From an uncultured Raoultella sp. (GTDB lineage: Bacteria > Pseudomonadota > Gammaproteobacteria > Enterobacterales > Enterobacteriaceae): a stretch of 64,000 nucleotides of DNA. Shown here piece after piece: positions 33,726 to 42,153 of this stretch. The position numbers and the translations under genes were made by a program. Each line of letters starts with the position of its first letter. Positions within the stretch are counted from its first letter, which is position 1. The notes beneath the pieces are model-generated. The model did not search any database. It had not been told where the DNA came from and saw only the letters and a list, made by a program, of their open reading frames with translations. The stretch is taken from contig CAAEVH010000024.1 of assembly GCA_900759445.1 (NCBI GenBank), forward strand, positions 1 through 64,000, written 5' to 3'.

Positions 33726-33742
33726 TGCCGCCTGGTGGTGCA
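33726..33742. promoter_or_regulatory. Candidate NtrC enhancer upstream of patA
   Basis: TGCCGCCTGGTGGTGCA matches 10 of 12 defined bases of the NtrC palindrome TGCACC-N5-GGTGCA. It lies about 140 bp upstream of the sigma54-type promoter, a normal enhancer distance. Inferred, not tested. Confidence 0.4.
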
Positions 33743-33791
33743 GATTGCCCAATATGGGGGCAGAGGGGGGACTGGCATCCCCCCGAAGAGA

Positions 33792-34355
33792 TTAATCGAG
33801 CTGGGAAATCTCCATGGCCGCGCGGTCAATGACGGCGACAATCTGTTTCAACTGGGTCTCGCTAATGGCCTGCTGATTAACTTTTAAATCCAGAACGGCT
33901 TTAAAGTTCTCCAGCGCCCGCTTCATTTGCGGGTTTTTCCGCAGTTCACAGCCGACCATACGGGCCTGCAAACGTTCCTGAATATGGCCGAGCTGTTCCT
34001 GATTCTCGGCATGCAGAAGGCTGCCCTCTGCGGTTATGGCGATTTTTTTGCGGCCATTTTCCTCTTCGACGCTGATAAGACCCTGATCCTGAAGGAGATC
34101 GAGGGTGGGATAGATCACGCCCGGACTTGGGCTGTAGTTGCCCTGGGTCAGGTTTTCTATCTCTTTAATCAACTCGTAGCCGTGGCTGGCGTTGCGGGTG
34201 AGGATGTCGAGGATCACCAGACGCAGTTCGCCGTGGCCAAAGAAACGCTGACGGCGTCCGCCACCGCCGCCACCCCGGCGGCCATGCTCCCCGCGTTCGC
34301 TGTGTTCACCGTGGTGGCCACGTGGCCCACGACCTTCTTCATGATGATGTCGCAT
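33792..34355 (-). CDS. yqjI: PadR-family metal-responsive repressor YqjI
   Basis: The 187-residue regulator has a low-complexity His/Gly/Arg-rich N-terminus (MRHHHEEGRGPRGHHGEHSE to GGGGGRRQRFFGHGE, residues 1-42), a PadR winged helix (ELRLVILDILTRNASHGYELIKEIENLTQGNYSPSPGVIYPTLDLLQDQGLI) and a C-terminal helical dimer part. E. coli YqjI is longer (about 207) and its N-terminus has Cys as well as His; no Cys occurs in the N-terminus here, so the metal site differs. YqjI represses the divergent yqjH and responds to nickel/iron. Confidence 0.93.
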   Translation of the reverse strand: MRHHHEEGRGPRGHHGEHSERGEHGRRGGGGGGRRQRFFGHGELRLVILDILTRNASHGYELIKEIENLTQGNYSPSPGVIYPTLDLLQDQGLISVEEENGRKKIAITAEGSLLHAENQEQLGHIQERLQARMVGCELRKNPQMKRALENFKAVLDLKVNQQAISETQLKQIVAVIDRAAMEISQLD

Positions 34356-34372
34356 AGTTTGCTCCTGTATAT

Positions 34373-34398
34373 TTTGATATATCTAATTTATATCTAAA
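34373..34398. promoter_or_regulatory. Candidate YqjI operator near yqjI
   Basis: An AT-rich repeat TTTGATATATCTAATTTATATCTAAA with a perfect GATATATC core lies 18 bp upstream of the yqjI start, similar to the AGATATATCT site before yqjH. YqjI is known to bind inverted repeats in this intergenic region in E. coli. Confidence 0.5.
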
Positions 34399-34526
34399 AA
34401 ATAAAGCTTAGCAAGCATGAATCTCAATATTTTAATAATTAATTGATTTTAAATGATTTTATTTTGTTATCTGTACTTTATTGCTTTTTGCGAAGGCTAT
34501 ATCAAAAAAAACTTGCATTCTTTTTT

Positions 34527-34545
34527 AATGGCAATCATTATCATT
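34527..34545. promoter_or_regulatory. Fur-box-like site upstream of yqjH
   Basis: AATGGCAATCATTATCATT on the + strand; its complement carries AATGATAATGATT, matching 12 of 13 contiguous positions of the Fur consensus. It is 42 bp before the yqjH start. Fur control of yqjH is known in E. coli. Confidence 0.7.
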
Positions 34546-34554
34546 TGGGTAAAG

Positions 34555-34574
34555 TTTAGATATATCTATAAATC
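34555..34574. promoter_or_regulatory. Candidate YqjI operator near yqjH
   Basis: TTTAGATATATCTATAAATC contains the perfect 10 bp palindrome AGATATATCT, 20 bp before the yqjH ATG. It pairs with the related site at 34373-34398. Confidence 0.55.
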
Positions 34575-34586
34575 TCACGAAGGCGA

Positions 34587-35366
34587 ATGACAATGATAAA
34601 AACGAAAGAACCTCAGTACCCGAAACGCGTTCGCAATGAGCTGCGTTTTCGCGAGTTAACCGTGCTGCGCGTTGAGCGCGTCGGCGCCGCCTTCCAGCGC
34701 ATTGTGCTGGGCGGAGAGGCGCTGGAAGGTTTTGTCTCCCAGGGTTTTGACGACCATACCAAACTCTTTTTCCCGGAAGCCGGCGCCGCGTTTACGCCGC
34801 CGCAGGTGACGGAAGAGGGCATTAACTGGGGCGACGGCGTCCGTCCGGCAACCCGAGACTACACGCCGCTGTATGATGCCGAACGTCATGAACTGGCCTA
34901 TGACTTCTTCATCCACGACGGCGGTATCGCCAGCAGCTGGGCGCTGGCGGCAAACGTCGGCGATAAGCTGGTGATTGGTGGTCCGCGCGGTTCGCTGGTG
35001 GTGCCGGAGGATTATGCCTGGCAGCTGTATGTCTGCGATGAATCCGGTATGCCTGCGCTACGCCGCCGTCTGCTGGGCCTCAGCCGCCTGCCCGTGCGCC
35101 CGCAGGTTACGGCGCTGGTGACGATCGGCGACGCATCGTATAAAGATTATCTGGCAGATTTGCAGGGCTTTAATATTGAGTGGATCGTCGGCCATCATTC
35201 ATCGGTCGTGGCTGAACGTCTGGCGCAGGTGAGCGTGCCCGCGGAAGATTATTTTATCTGGGTGACCGGTGAAGGCGCGGTGGTGAAATCGCTGCTCGGG
35301 CGGTTTGAAAATGACCAAATTGACCCTCAGCTGGTGCGTTCCCAGGCCTACTGGCACAGTAAATAG
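34587..35366 (+). CDS. yqjH: NADPH-dependent ferric-siderophore reductase YqjH
   Basis: This 259-residue flavin reductase of the siderophore-interacting protein (ViuB) family releases iron from ferric chelates. The FAD-binding barrel holds RVERVGAAFQRIVLGGEAL, the loop RDYTPLYDAERHELAYDFFIHDGG and GDKLVIGGPRGS; the NADPH part ends with YFIWVTGEGAVVKSL. E. coli YqjH has 254 residues. The start at 34587 is used; an ATG two codons later (34593) is equally well spaced from AAGG. Controlled by Fur and YqjI-like sites upstream. Confidence 0.94.
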   Translation: MTMIKTKEPQYPKRVRNELRFRELTVLRVERVGAAFQRIVLGGEALEGFVSQGFDDHTKLFFPEAGAAFTPPQVTEEGINWGDGVRPATRDYTPLYDAERHELAYDFFIHDGGIASSWALAANVGDKLVIGGPRGSLVVPEDYAWQLYVCDESGMPALRRRLLGLSRLPVRPQVTALVTIGDASYKDYLADLQGFNIEWIVGHHSSVVAERLAQVSVPAEDYFIWVTGEGAVVKSLLGRFENDQIDPQLVRSQAYWHSK

Positions 35367-35373
35367 CCTGATT

Positions 35374-35404
35374 CCCGGGCTACGGCGTCAGCACGTTGCC
35401 CGGG
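35374..35404. repeat. REP-like inverted repeat after yqjH
   Basis: CCCGGGC and GCCCGGG (35374-35380 and 35398-35404) flank a 17 nt interior between convergent genes. The CCCGGGCTA core is shared with the REP-like block at 19362-19446. No T run follows, so it is not a standard terminator. Confidence 0.45.
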
Positions 35405-35477
35405 ATAGCGGCTATTCCGTTCTCTCGCCCGGCTCAGCGTCGCGTCGCCGGGATATTCCGCTGCTGAGGGCGCAGCC

Positions 35478-37130
35478 TTAGCGGTGTTCCGCCAGCGTTT
35501 TGAAGACCTGCGCTACCGCGTGGGCGCCCGGATCCATATTGCCCAGCAGGCTGTCGCTGTTAAGGTACGACGCGCGCCCGGCGTTAGCTTTGCTGGCGTG
35601 GCAGGTGCGTTCGGCGCCCGCGTCCGCCGCGGCAAATGCCGCCTGTAAATCCATCGGTGCGACAAGCAGCGACGCCAGCGCCGGCTGTAGCGCATCAATC
35701 ATCGTGCGATCGCCCTCATCCGCCCCGCCGTAAAACTTCATTTGCGCCAGACCGGCGTTTAACGCTTCCGCGACGCCGGCGCCTTGTTCCAGCTTCTGCC
35801 CGGCGGCGGTAAAGAAGATCGACATCAGCACGCCGCTGGAACCCCCCATCACCACGGTCAGACGTTCACCGATCAGGGCGAACAGGGTCGCGAGATCGCC
35901 CAGCGGCAGCTGCTGGCGCCGCAGCAGGTCGGCAATATCGCGCGCGCCTGCGGCAAAGGTGGAGCCGGTATCGCCATCGCCGACTTTGGCATCCAGCGCA
36001 TTCAGGTGCGTCTCCAGATCAGACAGGGTACTGGTTATCCGCCCGACATAGCCCGCCACGTCGTGATTGTCCGAAGGCTGGAACGCCACGCGGGTGCTAC
36101 GCAGCGAAGAGGGCATCACCTCGATGGCCCGCGGCTGTACCGGCGCCTGCCAGCTGGCTGTTTCCACAGCGGAAAGCAGCGCCTTTTCAATGCTCTCCTC
36201 CAGTACGATGGCGGTTATCGAGAAACCTTTCATATCCAGCGCCGTCACCAGCGACGCCGGGCCAATCAGCCAGTCGATCCGCTGATGGAGCGGCGTGTCG
36301 GCCAGCTCACGGGTCAGAATCGCCATTTCCGCCACCGACACGCCGCCGAGGTTGTTAAGCATCACCGCCAGGCGGCCGGTTTGCGGCAGGGCGGCGGTCA
36401 GTTTCTCCACCATCAGGCGGACAATCTGCGCGCTGTTCTGAGTGGCGATCACCGAGGCGCCGGGTTCGCCATGGATGCCCATGCCCAGTTCTGCCCGATC
36501 GGGATGGTGGCGTGGCGCCGTTTCAGCCTCCTGCGGCAGATGACAACTGGAGAGCGCGAGGCCCAGCGTGCGGGTCTTGTCCGCCGCATACCGGGCTTCG
36601 CGCAGCACGGTGGCAAGATTGTAGCCACGTTCGGCAAAATAACCGGCCACTTTATGCACCAGGATAGTCCCGGCAATCCCGCGCGGATGCTTGTTATCCG
36701 GCAACGAAATATCGTCGCCGACAATCAGCATTTCGACGTTGTAACCCAGGCGACGTGCTTTCTCTGCGGCGAGACCAAAGTTAAGGCGATCGCCGGTATA
36801 GTTTTTGACAATCAGCAGACAGCCCGCTTCGCCGGTCACCGCCTGAATGGCGGTCAGCACCGCATCCACGCTCGGGGAAGCAAAAATATCGCCGCACACC
36901 GCGGCGGTGAGCATCCCTTTGCCGATAAACCCGACGTGGGCCGGCTCATGGCCGGAGCCGCCGCCGGAGATGACGGCGACGTTGCTTTTGTTGAGATCGC
37001 GACGAACGACCACGCGAATCGCCGGGTCGCTCTCCAGACGCGCCAGGTTGTTCCACGGGCTGGCAACGATCGTTCCTTCAATAACATCGTCGACGAGGCG
37101 GGTGCGCTGATTAAAAAAGAATTGAGACAT
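35478..37130 (-). CDS. dhaK: ATP-dependent dihydroxyacetone kinase (DhaKL fusion)
   Basis: This 550-residue single-chain kinase phosphorylates dihydroxyacetone with ATP, as in Citrobacter freundii (552 residues). The K domain (1-330) has SGGGSGHEPAHVGFIGKGML and the substrate-linking histidine His220 in LGMGIHGEPGAS. The L domain (about 355-550) has KVGDGDTGSTFAAGARD and VVMGGSSGVLMSIFF for ADP and Mg. It is 90 bp downstream of dhaM on the same strand, so a second, PTS-independent kinase sits in the same operon region as dhaKLM. Gene naming overlaps with the PTS subunit DhaK. Confidence 0.95.
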   Translation of the reverse strand: MSQFFFNQRTRLVDDVIEGTIVASPWNNLARLESDPAIRVVVRRDLNKSNVAVISGGGSGHEPAHVGFIGKGMLTAAVCGDIFASPSVDAVLTAIQAVTGEAGCLLIVKNYTGDRLNFGLAAEKARRLGYNVEMLIVGDDISLPDNKHPRGIAGTILVHKVAGYFAERGYNLATVLREARYAADKTRTLGLALSSCHLPQEAETAPRHHPDRAELGMGIHGEPGASVIATQNSAQIVRLMVEKLTAALPQTGRLAVMLNNLGGVSVAEMAILTRELADTPLHQRIDWLIGPASLVTALDMKGFSITAIVLEESIEKALLSAVETASWQAPVQPRAIEVMPSSLRSTRVAFQPSDNHDVAGYVGRITSTLSDLETHLNALDAKVGDGDTGSTFAAGARDIADLLRRQQLPLGDLATLFALIGERLTVVMGGSSGVLMSIFFTAAGQKLEQGAGVAEALNAGLAQMKFYGGADEGDRTMIDALQPALASLLVAPMDLQAAFAAADAGAERTCHASKANAGRASYLNSDSLLGNMDPGAHAVAQVFKTLAEHR

Positions 37131-37220
37131 AACGGTTCCTGGTGGTTGAGCGAAAACAGAATCCCCGGAGGCGGAGCCTCCGGCGTGAAGAATGGCGTAC
37201 AGAGAGTGACAAATGGACAG

Positions 37221-38642
37221 CTACGTGCGGATAACGCGTTTTCCGGCGACATCCAGGGTAAGGGATTCACCATCGCCTATCTGCTGCAGAGCGTCTCCCT
37301 GCTGACACAGGCAGACGATCCCGGCCTGACGGGCGATGATCGCGCCATGGGATGCCTCGCTCCCTTCCCGCAGACAAATCCCCTTGACCAGGCGAGGATC
37401 CAGCTGCAAGACAGTGGAAGGAAAGAGATCGTCGGCGATGATAATCGTCGGCTCATGCACCGCCAGCGGCTCTTCGCTGCTGCCTTGCAGATGGCGCAAA
37501 GTCCGGTGAAGCAGATCGTCGATATCAATATAGCGCGCCTGCAGATAGGCATCGTTCAACTGGCGGTACTGCTGGCTGAGATCGGCCAGCACCTGATACC
37601 ACGCCCACTCCGCATTGCATTGTTCCTGGCGCAGGATATCGCAGGCGGCTTCATAGAGATCCGGGTCGTCGAGCAGCGTGTGGTGGCCGGAGAAAATGGC
37701 CGCGATATCGGCAGAATAGCGCTCTTCCGCCAGAGTGGTCAGCGCATTGAGATCGTCCAGCGTCTGGCCGATCGCCTGCTGCAGGCGCCGCTGTTCGTTG
37801 GCGATGTCGGCGCCGGTTTGTTGGACTGGCCGGGGGGCAGGCAGCGGATAGCGGAGCGCTTTGCCCTGAACGCGCGCGGCGGTCGGGGCAAAGAGCGCTG
37901 GCGCGGCGTCCGGCTGCTCGCCAAAGTTCTCCGCCGCCAGCGCCTGAAATGCCGCCAGCGCCGCTTCGGCATCTGGCCCGCGGGCCAGCAGCCTTAATGT
38001 ATCGTTGCAGCGTACCTGCAACAGGGCAATCTGGTTAATGCTGTCCGGTGAGACGCATTTGCCGCCTTTCTCCAGCACCAGATCGGCATTGAATCCGGAT
38101 AACGCGGCCACCAGCCGCGATGCCGGACGAACGTGTAAGCCGTTATGGTTTTTAATGACCACGGAGACGGACTCGCCGCTCAGATCGTCGGCCAGCGGCG
38201 TGGCCTCGGGGCCGTTCTGTGCGAGCGATGGTAACCCCAGCTGTACGCGCTTAGCTTCCAGGGCGTTCATGGCGTCGGCGATCACTTTATCGATATCCGA
38301 TCCGGTGGCGGCGCTGACCGTTGCCGCCAGAGTGCCTTCGACCAGCGGCGCGGCGCACAGGCGAACCTTCGCCGCGATCGCCGGATCGAGGAGATCCAAC
38401 GCGGTTTCCGCGCTGAGCAGGGCGCTGCCGATATCCATCATCACCAGCACGTGGTCGGTATCGGCGACGGATTCAATGGCCTCCATCACCTTAATGGGAT
38501 CGGTGCCGATCGGGTTTTCAGGATCGTCAATGCCGGCGGCGATCGCCAGCTTACAGCCGTCGCCAGTTAACATCTGCCGGGCCAGTTCTCCGACACCTTC
38601 GCCCAGTCGGGCGCTATGAGAAACAATCACCAGGTTTACCAT
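37221..38642 (-). CDS. dhaM: PTS-dependent dihydroxyacetone kinase phosphoryl donor DhaM
   Basis: The 473-residue multidomain phosphocarrier passes phosphate from the PTS to DhaL-bound ADP. The EIIA-DhaM domain (1-135) has His9 in LVIVSHSARLGEG; the HPr domain (about 157-245) has His170 in NHNGLHVRPASR; the truncated EI-like domain (about 265-473) has His432 in GSEASHGAIIARQAG. All three phosphorylation histidines are present. It is the third gene of dhaKLM with 10 bp to dhaL. Confidence 0.96.
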   Translation of the reverse strand: MVNLVIVSHSARLGEGVGELARQMLTGDGCKLAIAAGIDDPENPIGTDPIKVMEAIESVADTDHVLVMMDIGSALLSAETALDLLDPAIAAKVRLCAAPLVEGTLAATVSAATGSDIDKVIADAMNALEAKRVQLGLPSLAQNGPEATPLADDLSGESVSVVIKNHNGLHVRPASRLVAALSGFNADLVLEKGGKCVSPDSINQIALLQVRCNDTLRLLARGPDAEAALAAFQALAAENFGEQPDAAPALFAPTAARVQGKALRYPLPAPRPVQQTGADIANEQRRLQQAIGQTLDDLNALTTLAEERYSADIAAIFSGHHTLLDDPDLYEAACDILRQEQCNAEWAWYQVLADLSQQYRQLNDAYLQARYIDIDDLLHRTLRHLQGSSEEPLAVHEPTIIIADDLFPSTVLQLDPRLVKGICLREGSEASHGAIIARQAGIVCLCQQGDALQQIGDGESLTLDVAGKRVIRT

Positions 38643-38652
38643 CGCGTTATCC

Positions 38653-39285
38653 TTACTCTTTGGCTGCGGCAGCCAGCTCCTGAATCATGAACATCACCGA
38701 GGTTGCGCCCGGATCCTGGTGCCCGATGCTGCGTTCGCCGAGGTAGCTGGCGCGGCCTTTGCGGGCCTGCATGGTGATGGTAGAGCGGGCGGCTTCCTCT
38801 GCTTGTGTCGCGGCGGCATCCAGCGCGTGCTGAACCGACAGGTGCTGTTCGCTGGACTGGCGCAGTGACTCGACGACCGGTAGCCAGACGTCGCACATGG
38901 TTTTATCACCGGGTTCCGCTTTCCCCCGGTTGACCACGCCGTCCGCCCCTTCGCGCATCATCTGGTACAGCTCTTCGAGGGTCAGACTCTGGTGAGCCTG
39001 TGTCACCTGGGCTGCGCGAATAAAGAAGGTGCCGAACAGCGGGCCGCTGGCACCGCCGACGTTGGAGAGCAGCGTCATTCCGGTGTTCTTAAGAATAAAA
39101 CCGATATCTTTATCGGCAATGGACGGCAGTTTTTCCACCACCTTGCTGAAGCCGCGATACATATTCAGACCGTGGTCGGCATCGCCAATCTCCTTATCCA
39201 GGCCGGTCAGAAAATCTTTCTCTTTGGTAAAAATGTCGCCGCAGCGATAGAGCCAGTTAACGATTTGCGTTCTGTTCAGTGACAT
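38653..39285 (-). CDS. dhaL: PTS-dependent dihydroxyacetone kinase ADP-binding subunit DhaL
   Basis: This 210-residue all-helical subunit holds a permanently bound ADP that is rephosphorylated by DhaM. The Mg-binding aspartates are in EIGDADHGLNMYRGF and the nucleotide loop is SNVGGASGPLFGTFF. It ends with ASYLGERSIGHQDPGATS typical of DhaL. Length equals E. coli. It lies 10 bp after dhaK and 10 bp before dhaM. Confidence 0.96.
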   Translation of the reverse strand: MSLNRTQIVNWLYRCGDIFTKEKDFLTGLDKEIGDADHGLNMYRGFSKVVEKLPSIADKDIGFILKNTGMTLLSNVGGASGPLFGTFFIRAAQVTQAHQSLTLEELYQMMREGADGVVNRGKAEPGDKTMCDVWLPVVESLRQSSEQHLSVQHALDAAATQAEEAARSTITMQARKGRASYLGERSIGHQDPGATSVMFMIQELAAAAKE

Positions 39286-39295
39286 GTCGTGCTCC

Positions 39296-40366
39296 TTAAT
39301 GGCCCCAGTTCAGCGCCGGGGTATGAACGGGGGCGTCCCATAACGCCAGCGTGTCGTCATCGACTTTCAGTAGCGTGAGGGAGAAACCCACCATATCCAG
39401 CGAGGTGCAGTAGCTGCCGATGAGGTTGCGCTCGATGGTGATGCCACTCTCCTCGCAGCGCGTGGCCAGACGGTTGTATACGCCGTACAGTTCCGACAGC
39501 GGGGTGGCGCCAAGGTTATTGACCAGCGCGATGACGCGGTCGCCCTTCTGCAGCGCCTGTTTGCTTTGTGTGACGTCCTGCCAGCTTCCTTTGACGGTAT
39601 CCCACTGACGCAGCGTGCGGCTGTAGGTGCCGTTCTCCAGCAGGGTGTCGAACATCTCATCAACGGTGCGGTCAAGAGAGCTGAAGGGGCGACGGTTGAT
39701 ACCCGGCTCGCCGTGGATCCCGACGCCGAACTCCATCTCATTATCCTGTAATTCAAACGATGGCTGTCCGGCGGCCGGCACGGTACAGGCGCCTAGCGCC
39801 ACCCCGATGGAGTGGCCGAGGTTGTTAAGCTTGCGACCCAGCTCAGCGCAGGCTTCCAGCGAATCGCCGCGTTCGGCGGCCGCGCCGACCAGCTTCTCAA
39901 TCAGGACGGTGTTGGCGACGCCGCGGCGTCCGGCGGTGTAGAGGCTGTCTTTGACCGCCACGTCGTCATCGATGACGACGGTGGTCACCTTAACGCCGCT
40001 TTCGTGCAGCAGTTCGGTGGCGGTTTCGAAATTGAGGATATCCCCGGTGTAGTTTTTGATGATCAGCAGCACGCCTTCGCCGCCGTCGATATTCATCGCG
40101 CACTCGAACATTTTATCCGGGGTCGGGGAGGTGAAAATCTCGCCCGGACAGGCGCCGGCAAGCATACCTTTGCCAATATAGCCGCAGTGCATCGGCTCGT
40201 GTCCGCTGCCGCCGCCGGAGAGCAGCGCCACTTTCCCGGCAACCGGCGCATTGGCGCGGGTGACATACACCGGGTCCTGATGCAGCGTCAATTCAGGATG
40301 GGCTCTGGCGAGGCCAAGCAGTTGTTCACTCAGTACATCTTCGACACGGTTAATCAATTTTTTCAT
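39296..40366 (-). CDS. dhaK: PTS-dependent dihydroxyacetone kinase substrate-binding subunit DhaK
   Basis: This 356-residue subunit binds dihydroxyacetone covalently through His218 in EFGVGIHGEPGI. The SGGGSGHEPMHCGYIGKGML block near residue 50 and LIIKNYTGDILNFE near 101 are family marks. It is the first gene of the dhaKLM operon. In E. coli DhaK also acts as a corepressor of DhaR, and DhaL as coactivator, so enzyme subunits feed back on regulation. It is divergent from dhaD across a 595 bp region with DhaR-type sites. Confidence 0.96.
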   Translation of the reverse strand: MKKLINRVEDVLSEQLLGLARAHPELTLHQDPVYVTRANAPVAGKVALLSGGGSGHEPMHCGYIGKGMLAGACPGEIFTSPTPDKMFECAMNIDGGEGVLLIIKNYTGDILNFETATELLHESGVKVTTVVIDDDVAVKDSLYTAGRRGVANTVLIEKLVGAAAERGDSLEACAELGRKLNNLGHSIGVALGACTVPAAGQPSFELQDNEMEFGVGIHGEPGINRRPFSSLDRTVDEMFDTLLENGTYSRTLRQWDTVKGSWQDVTQSKQALQKGDRVIALVNNLGATPLSELYGVYNRLATRCEESGITIERNLIGSYCTSLDMVGFSLTLLKVDDDTLALWDAPVHTPALNWGH

Positions 40367-40512
40367 TATTTATGCTCCGTCGGAGTGATGCGATGCGGCC
40401 TCTCTACCCGCGGAGGCGGTCATCGTGTAGGGGTATCGTCTGGCGTGAAGAACGACCCGGCGACGTTATGATTCTGGCTGAGTTAACGGAAAAAAAAATG
40501 TCGCGAAAACGA

Positions 40513-40558
40513 GTTTCATAACGGAACGTGGTTATTTATTTTTGTTCCGTTATGAAAC
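40513..40558. promoter_or_regulatory. Candidate DhaR operator pair on the dhaK side
   Basis: GTTTCATAACGGAAC (40513-40527) and GTTCCGTTATGAAAC (40544-40558) form a perfect 15 bp inverted repeat with centres 31 bp apart, three DNA turns. They lie about 150-190 bp before dhaK. The motif GTTYC-N5-RRAAC recurs at 40765-40811. Binding by DhaR is inferred from the adjacent dhaR gene. Confidence 0.6.
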
Positions 40559-40764
40559 GTTATCGCCGATGAAAAGAGAAAAATGCGAGCTAAGGCTGTT
40601 TTTTCGCCCTGCGTTCTTCTGCGGTAGCCGGGGCGGCGGATCCTTTTTTGATTTGTTTTCTGCTGTCGGGGGCAACAGTGTTGGCAGATTATCCGTTTTT
40701 TTTTGTAGCATGACGGCAAATGGACGGATCGGGATCGCAATCCCGGCGTTTTACGGCAATTGAT

Positions 40765-40811
40765 GTTCCAATATGGAACGGTAAAAAATATTCTCTGTTT
40801 CATATCAGAAC
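40765..40811. promoter_or_regulatory. Candidate DhaR operator pair on the dhaD side
   Basis: GTTCCAATATGGAAC (40765-40779, a dyad with perfect five-base arms) and GTTTCATATCAGAAC (40797-40811) repeat the motif at 40513-40558; centres are 32 bp apart. They lie about 150-195 bp before the dhaD start, mirroring the dhaK side. Confidence 0.6.
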
Positions 40812-40961
40812 AAAAACGGGAAAAATTTTTTTGTTCACCGCTCGCCCTACAGTGTTTGCATCGCTCCGGCCACGATCCCGTTTCCGCCATCAACCGCAGG
40901 CTGAACAGGATGACGCCAGGGCTCATCATGTAAAACATGCACTTATTTGAGGGTGAAAGGA

Positions 40962-42059
40962 ATGCTAAAAGTTATTCAATCTCCGGCCAAATATCTTCAG
41001 GGTCCTGACGCATCCACGCTTTTTGGTCAGTATGCCAAAAATCTGGCGGACAGTTTTTTTGTGATTGCCGATGACTTCGTGATGAAGCTGGCGGGGGACA
41101 AAGTACTCAATGGTTTGCATAACCACGGTTTAAGCTGCCACGCGGCCCGTTTTAACGGTGAATGCAGCCACGCGGAGATCAACCGCCTGATTGCCATTCT
41201 GCAGCAGCACGGCTGCCGCGGCGTGGTGGGGATTGGCGGCGGGAAGACGCTCGATACCGCTAAAGCCATTGGCTTCTACCAGAAGCTGCCGGTGGTGGTG
41301 ATCCCGACGATTGCTTCTACCGATGCGCCAACCAGCGCGCTGTCGGTTATCTACACCGAAGCCGGTGAGTTTGAAGAGTATCTGATCTATCCGAAAAACC
41401 CGGATATGGTGGTGATGGATACGGCAATTATTGCCAAAGCGCCGGTGCGCCTGCTGGTGGCCGGGATGGGCGATGCGCTCTCGACCTGGTTTGAAGCGAA
41501 GGCCTGCTTTGATGCCAGAGCGACCAGTATGGCCGGCGGACAGTCCACGGCGGCGGCGTTGAGCCTCGCCCGCCTGTGCTATGATACGCTGCTGGCCGAA
41601 GGCGAAAAAGCGCGCCTGGCAGCGCAGGCTGGCGTAGTGACGGATGCGCTGGAGCGCATTGTCGAAGCCAATACCTACCTCAGCGGAATTGGCTTTGAAA
41701 GCAGCGGGCTTGCCGCGGCGCACGCCATTCATAACGGCTTCACTATTCTGGAAGAGTGCCATCATCTGTACCACGGCGAAAAAGTGGCGTTTGGCACCCT
41801 GGCGCAGCTGGTGCTGCAAAACAGCCCGATGGAAGAGATTGAAACGGTGCTGGGCTTCTGCCAGAAAGTCGGTCTGCCGGTGACCCTGGCGCAAATGGGC
41901 GTCAAAGAAGGCATTGAAGGGAAAATTCAGGCGGTAGCGCAAGCGACCTGCGCGGAAGGCGAAACGATCCATAACATGCCATTCCCGGTGACGGCAGACA
42001 GCGTTTACGCCGCGATCCTGACGGCCGATTTGCTCGGTCAGCAGTGGCTGGCGCGTTAA
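40962..42059 (+). CDS. dhaD: NAD-dependent glycerol dehydrogenase DhaD/GldA
   Basis: This 365-residue iron-containing-type, zinc-dependent alcohol dehydrogenase oxidises glycerol to dihydroxyacetone. NAD binding is at VVGIGGGKTLDTAKAIG and PTIASTDAPTSALS; the metal ligands are the Asp in GMGDALSTWFEAK and His in GLAAAHAIHNGF and ECHHLYHGEKVAFG. The ATG at 40962 (MLKVIQSPAKYLQGP) with GAAAGG upstream matches K. pneumoniae DhaD; 40947 would add five residues. It is followed by dhaR and supplies the substrate for both kinases. Confidence 0.95.
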   Translation: MLKVIQSPAKYLQGPDASTLFGQYAKNLADSFFVIADDFVMKLAGDKVLNGLHNHGLSCHAARFNGECSHAEINRLIAILQQHGCRGVVGIGGGKTLDTAKAIGFYQKLPVVVIPTIASTDAPTSALSVIYTEAGEFEEYLIYPKNPDMVVMDTAIIAKAPVRLLVAGMGDALSTWFEAKACFDARATSMAGGQSTAAALSLARLCYDTLLAEGEKARLAAQAGVVTDALERIVEANTYLSGIGFESSGLAAAHAIHNGFTILEECHHLYHGEKVAFGTLAQLVLQNSPMEEIETVLGFCQKVGLPVTLAQMGVKEGIEGKIQAVAQATCAEGETIHNMPFPVTADSVYAAILTADLLGQQWLAR

Positions 42060-42153
42060 CGTCTCGCTGACCTGCTTTTGCAGGGTGAAGCGTATTCTCC
42101 CCTCCGACAGTCTCTGCCGGAGGGGTTATCTATTTTAAACAGCGGAAAAGGAA

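Larger units (their letters stand above)
40367..40961. promoter_or_regulatory. dhaK-dhaD divergent regulatory region
   Basis: This 595 bp region without genes separates the dhaKLM operon from dhaD. It holds two pairs of a 15 bp motif (listed separately at 40513-40558 and 40765-40811), one pair on each side. The sequence between is rich in T and A runs. A good ribosome-binding site GAAAGGA precedes dhaD. Confidence 0.6.

Noticed and set aside
35784..37997. Long open frame on the + strand (737 codons)
   Set aside because: It is antisense to the ATP-dependent dihydroxyacetone kinase and dhaM, whose motifs are complete on the - strand; it has no recognisable domain and reflects high-GC codon bias.
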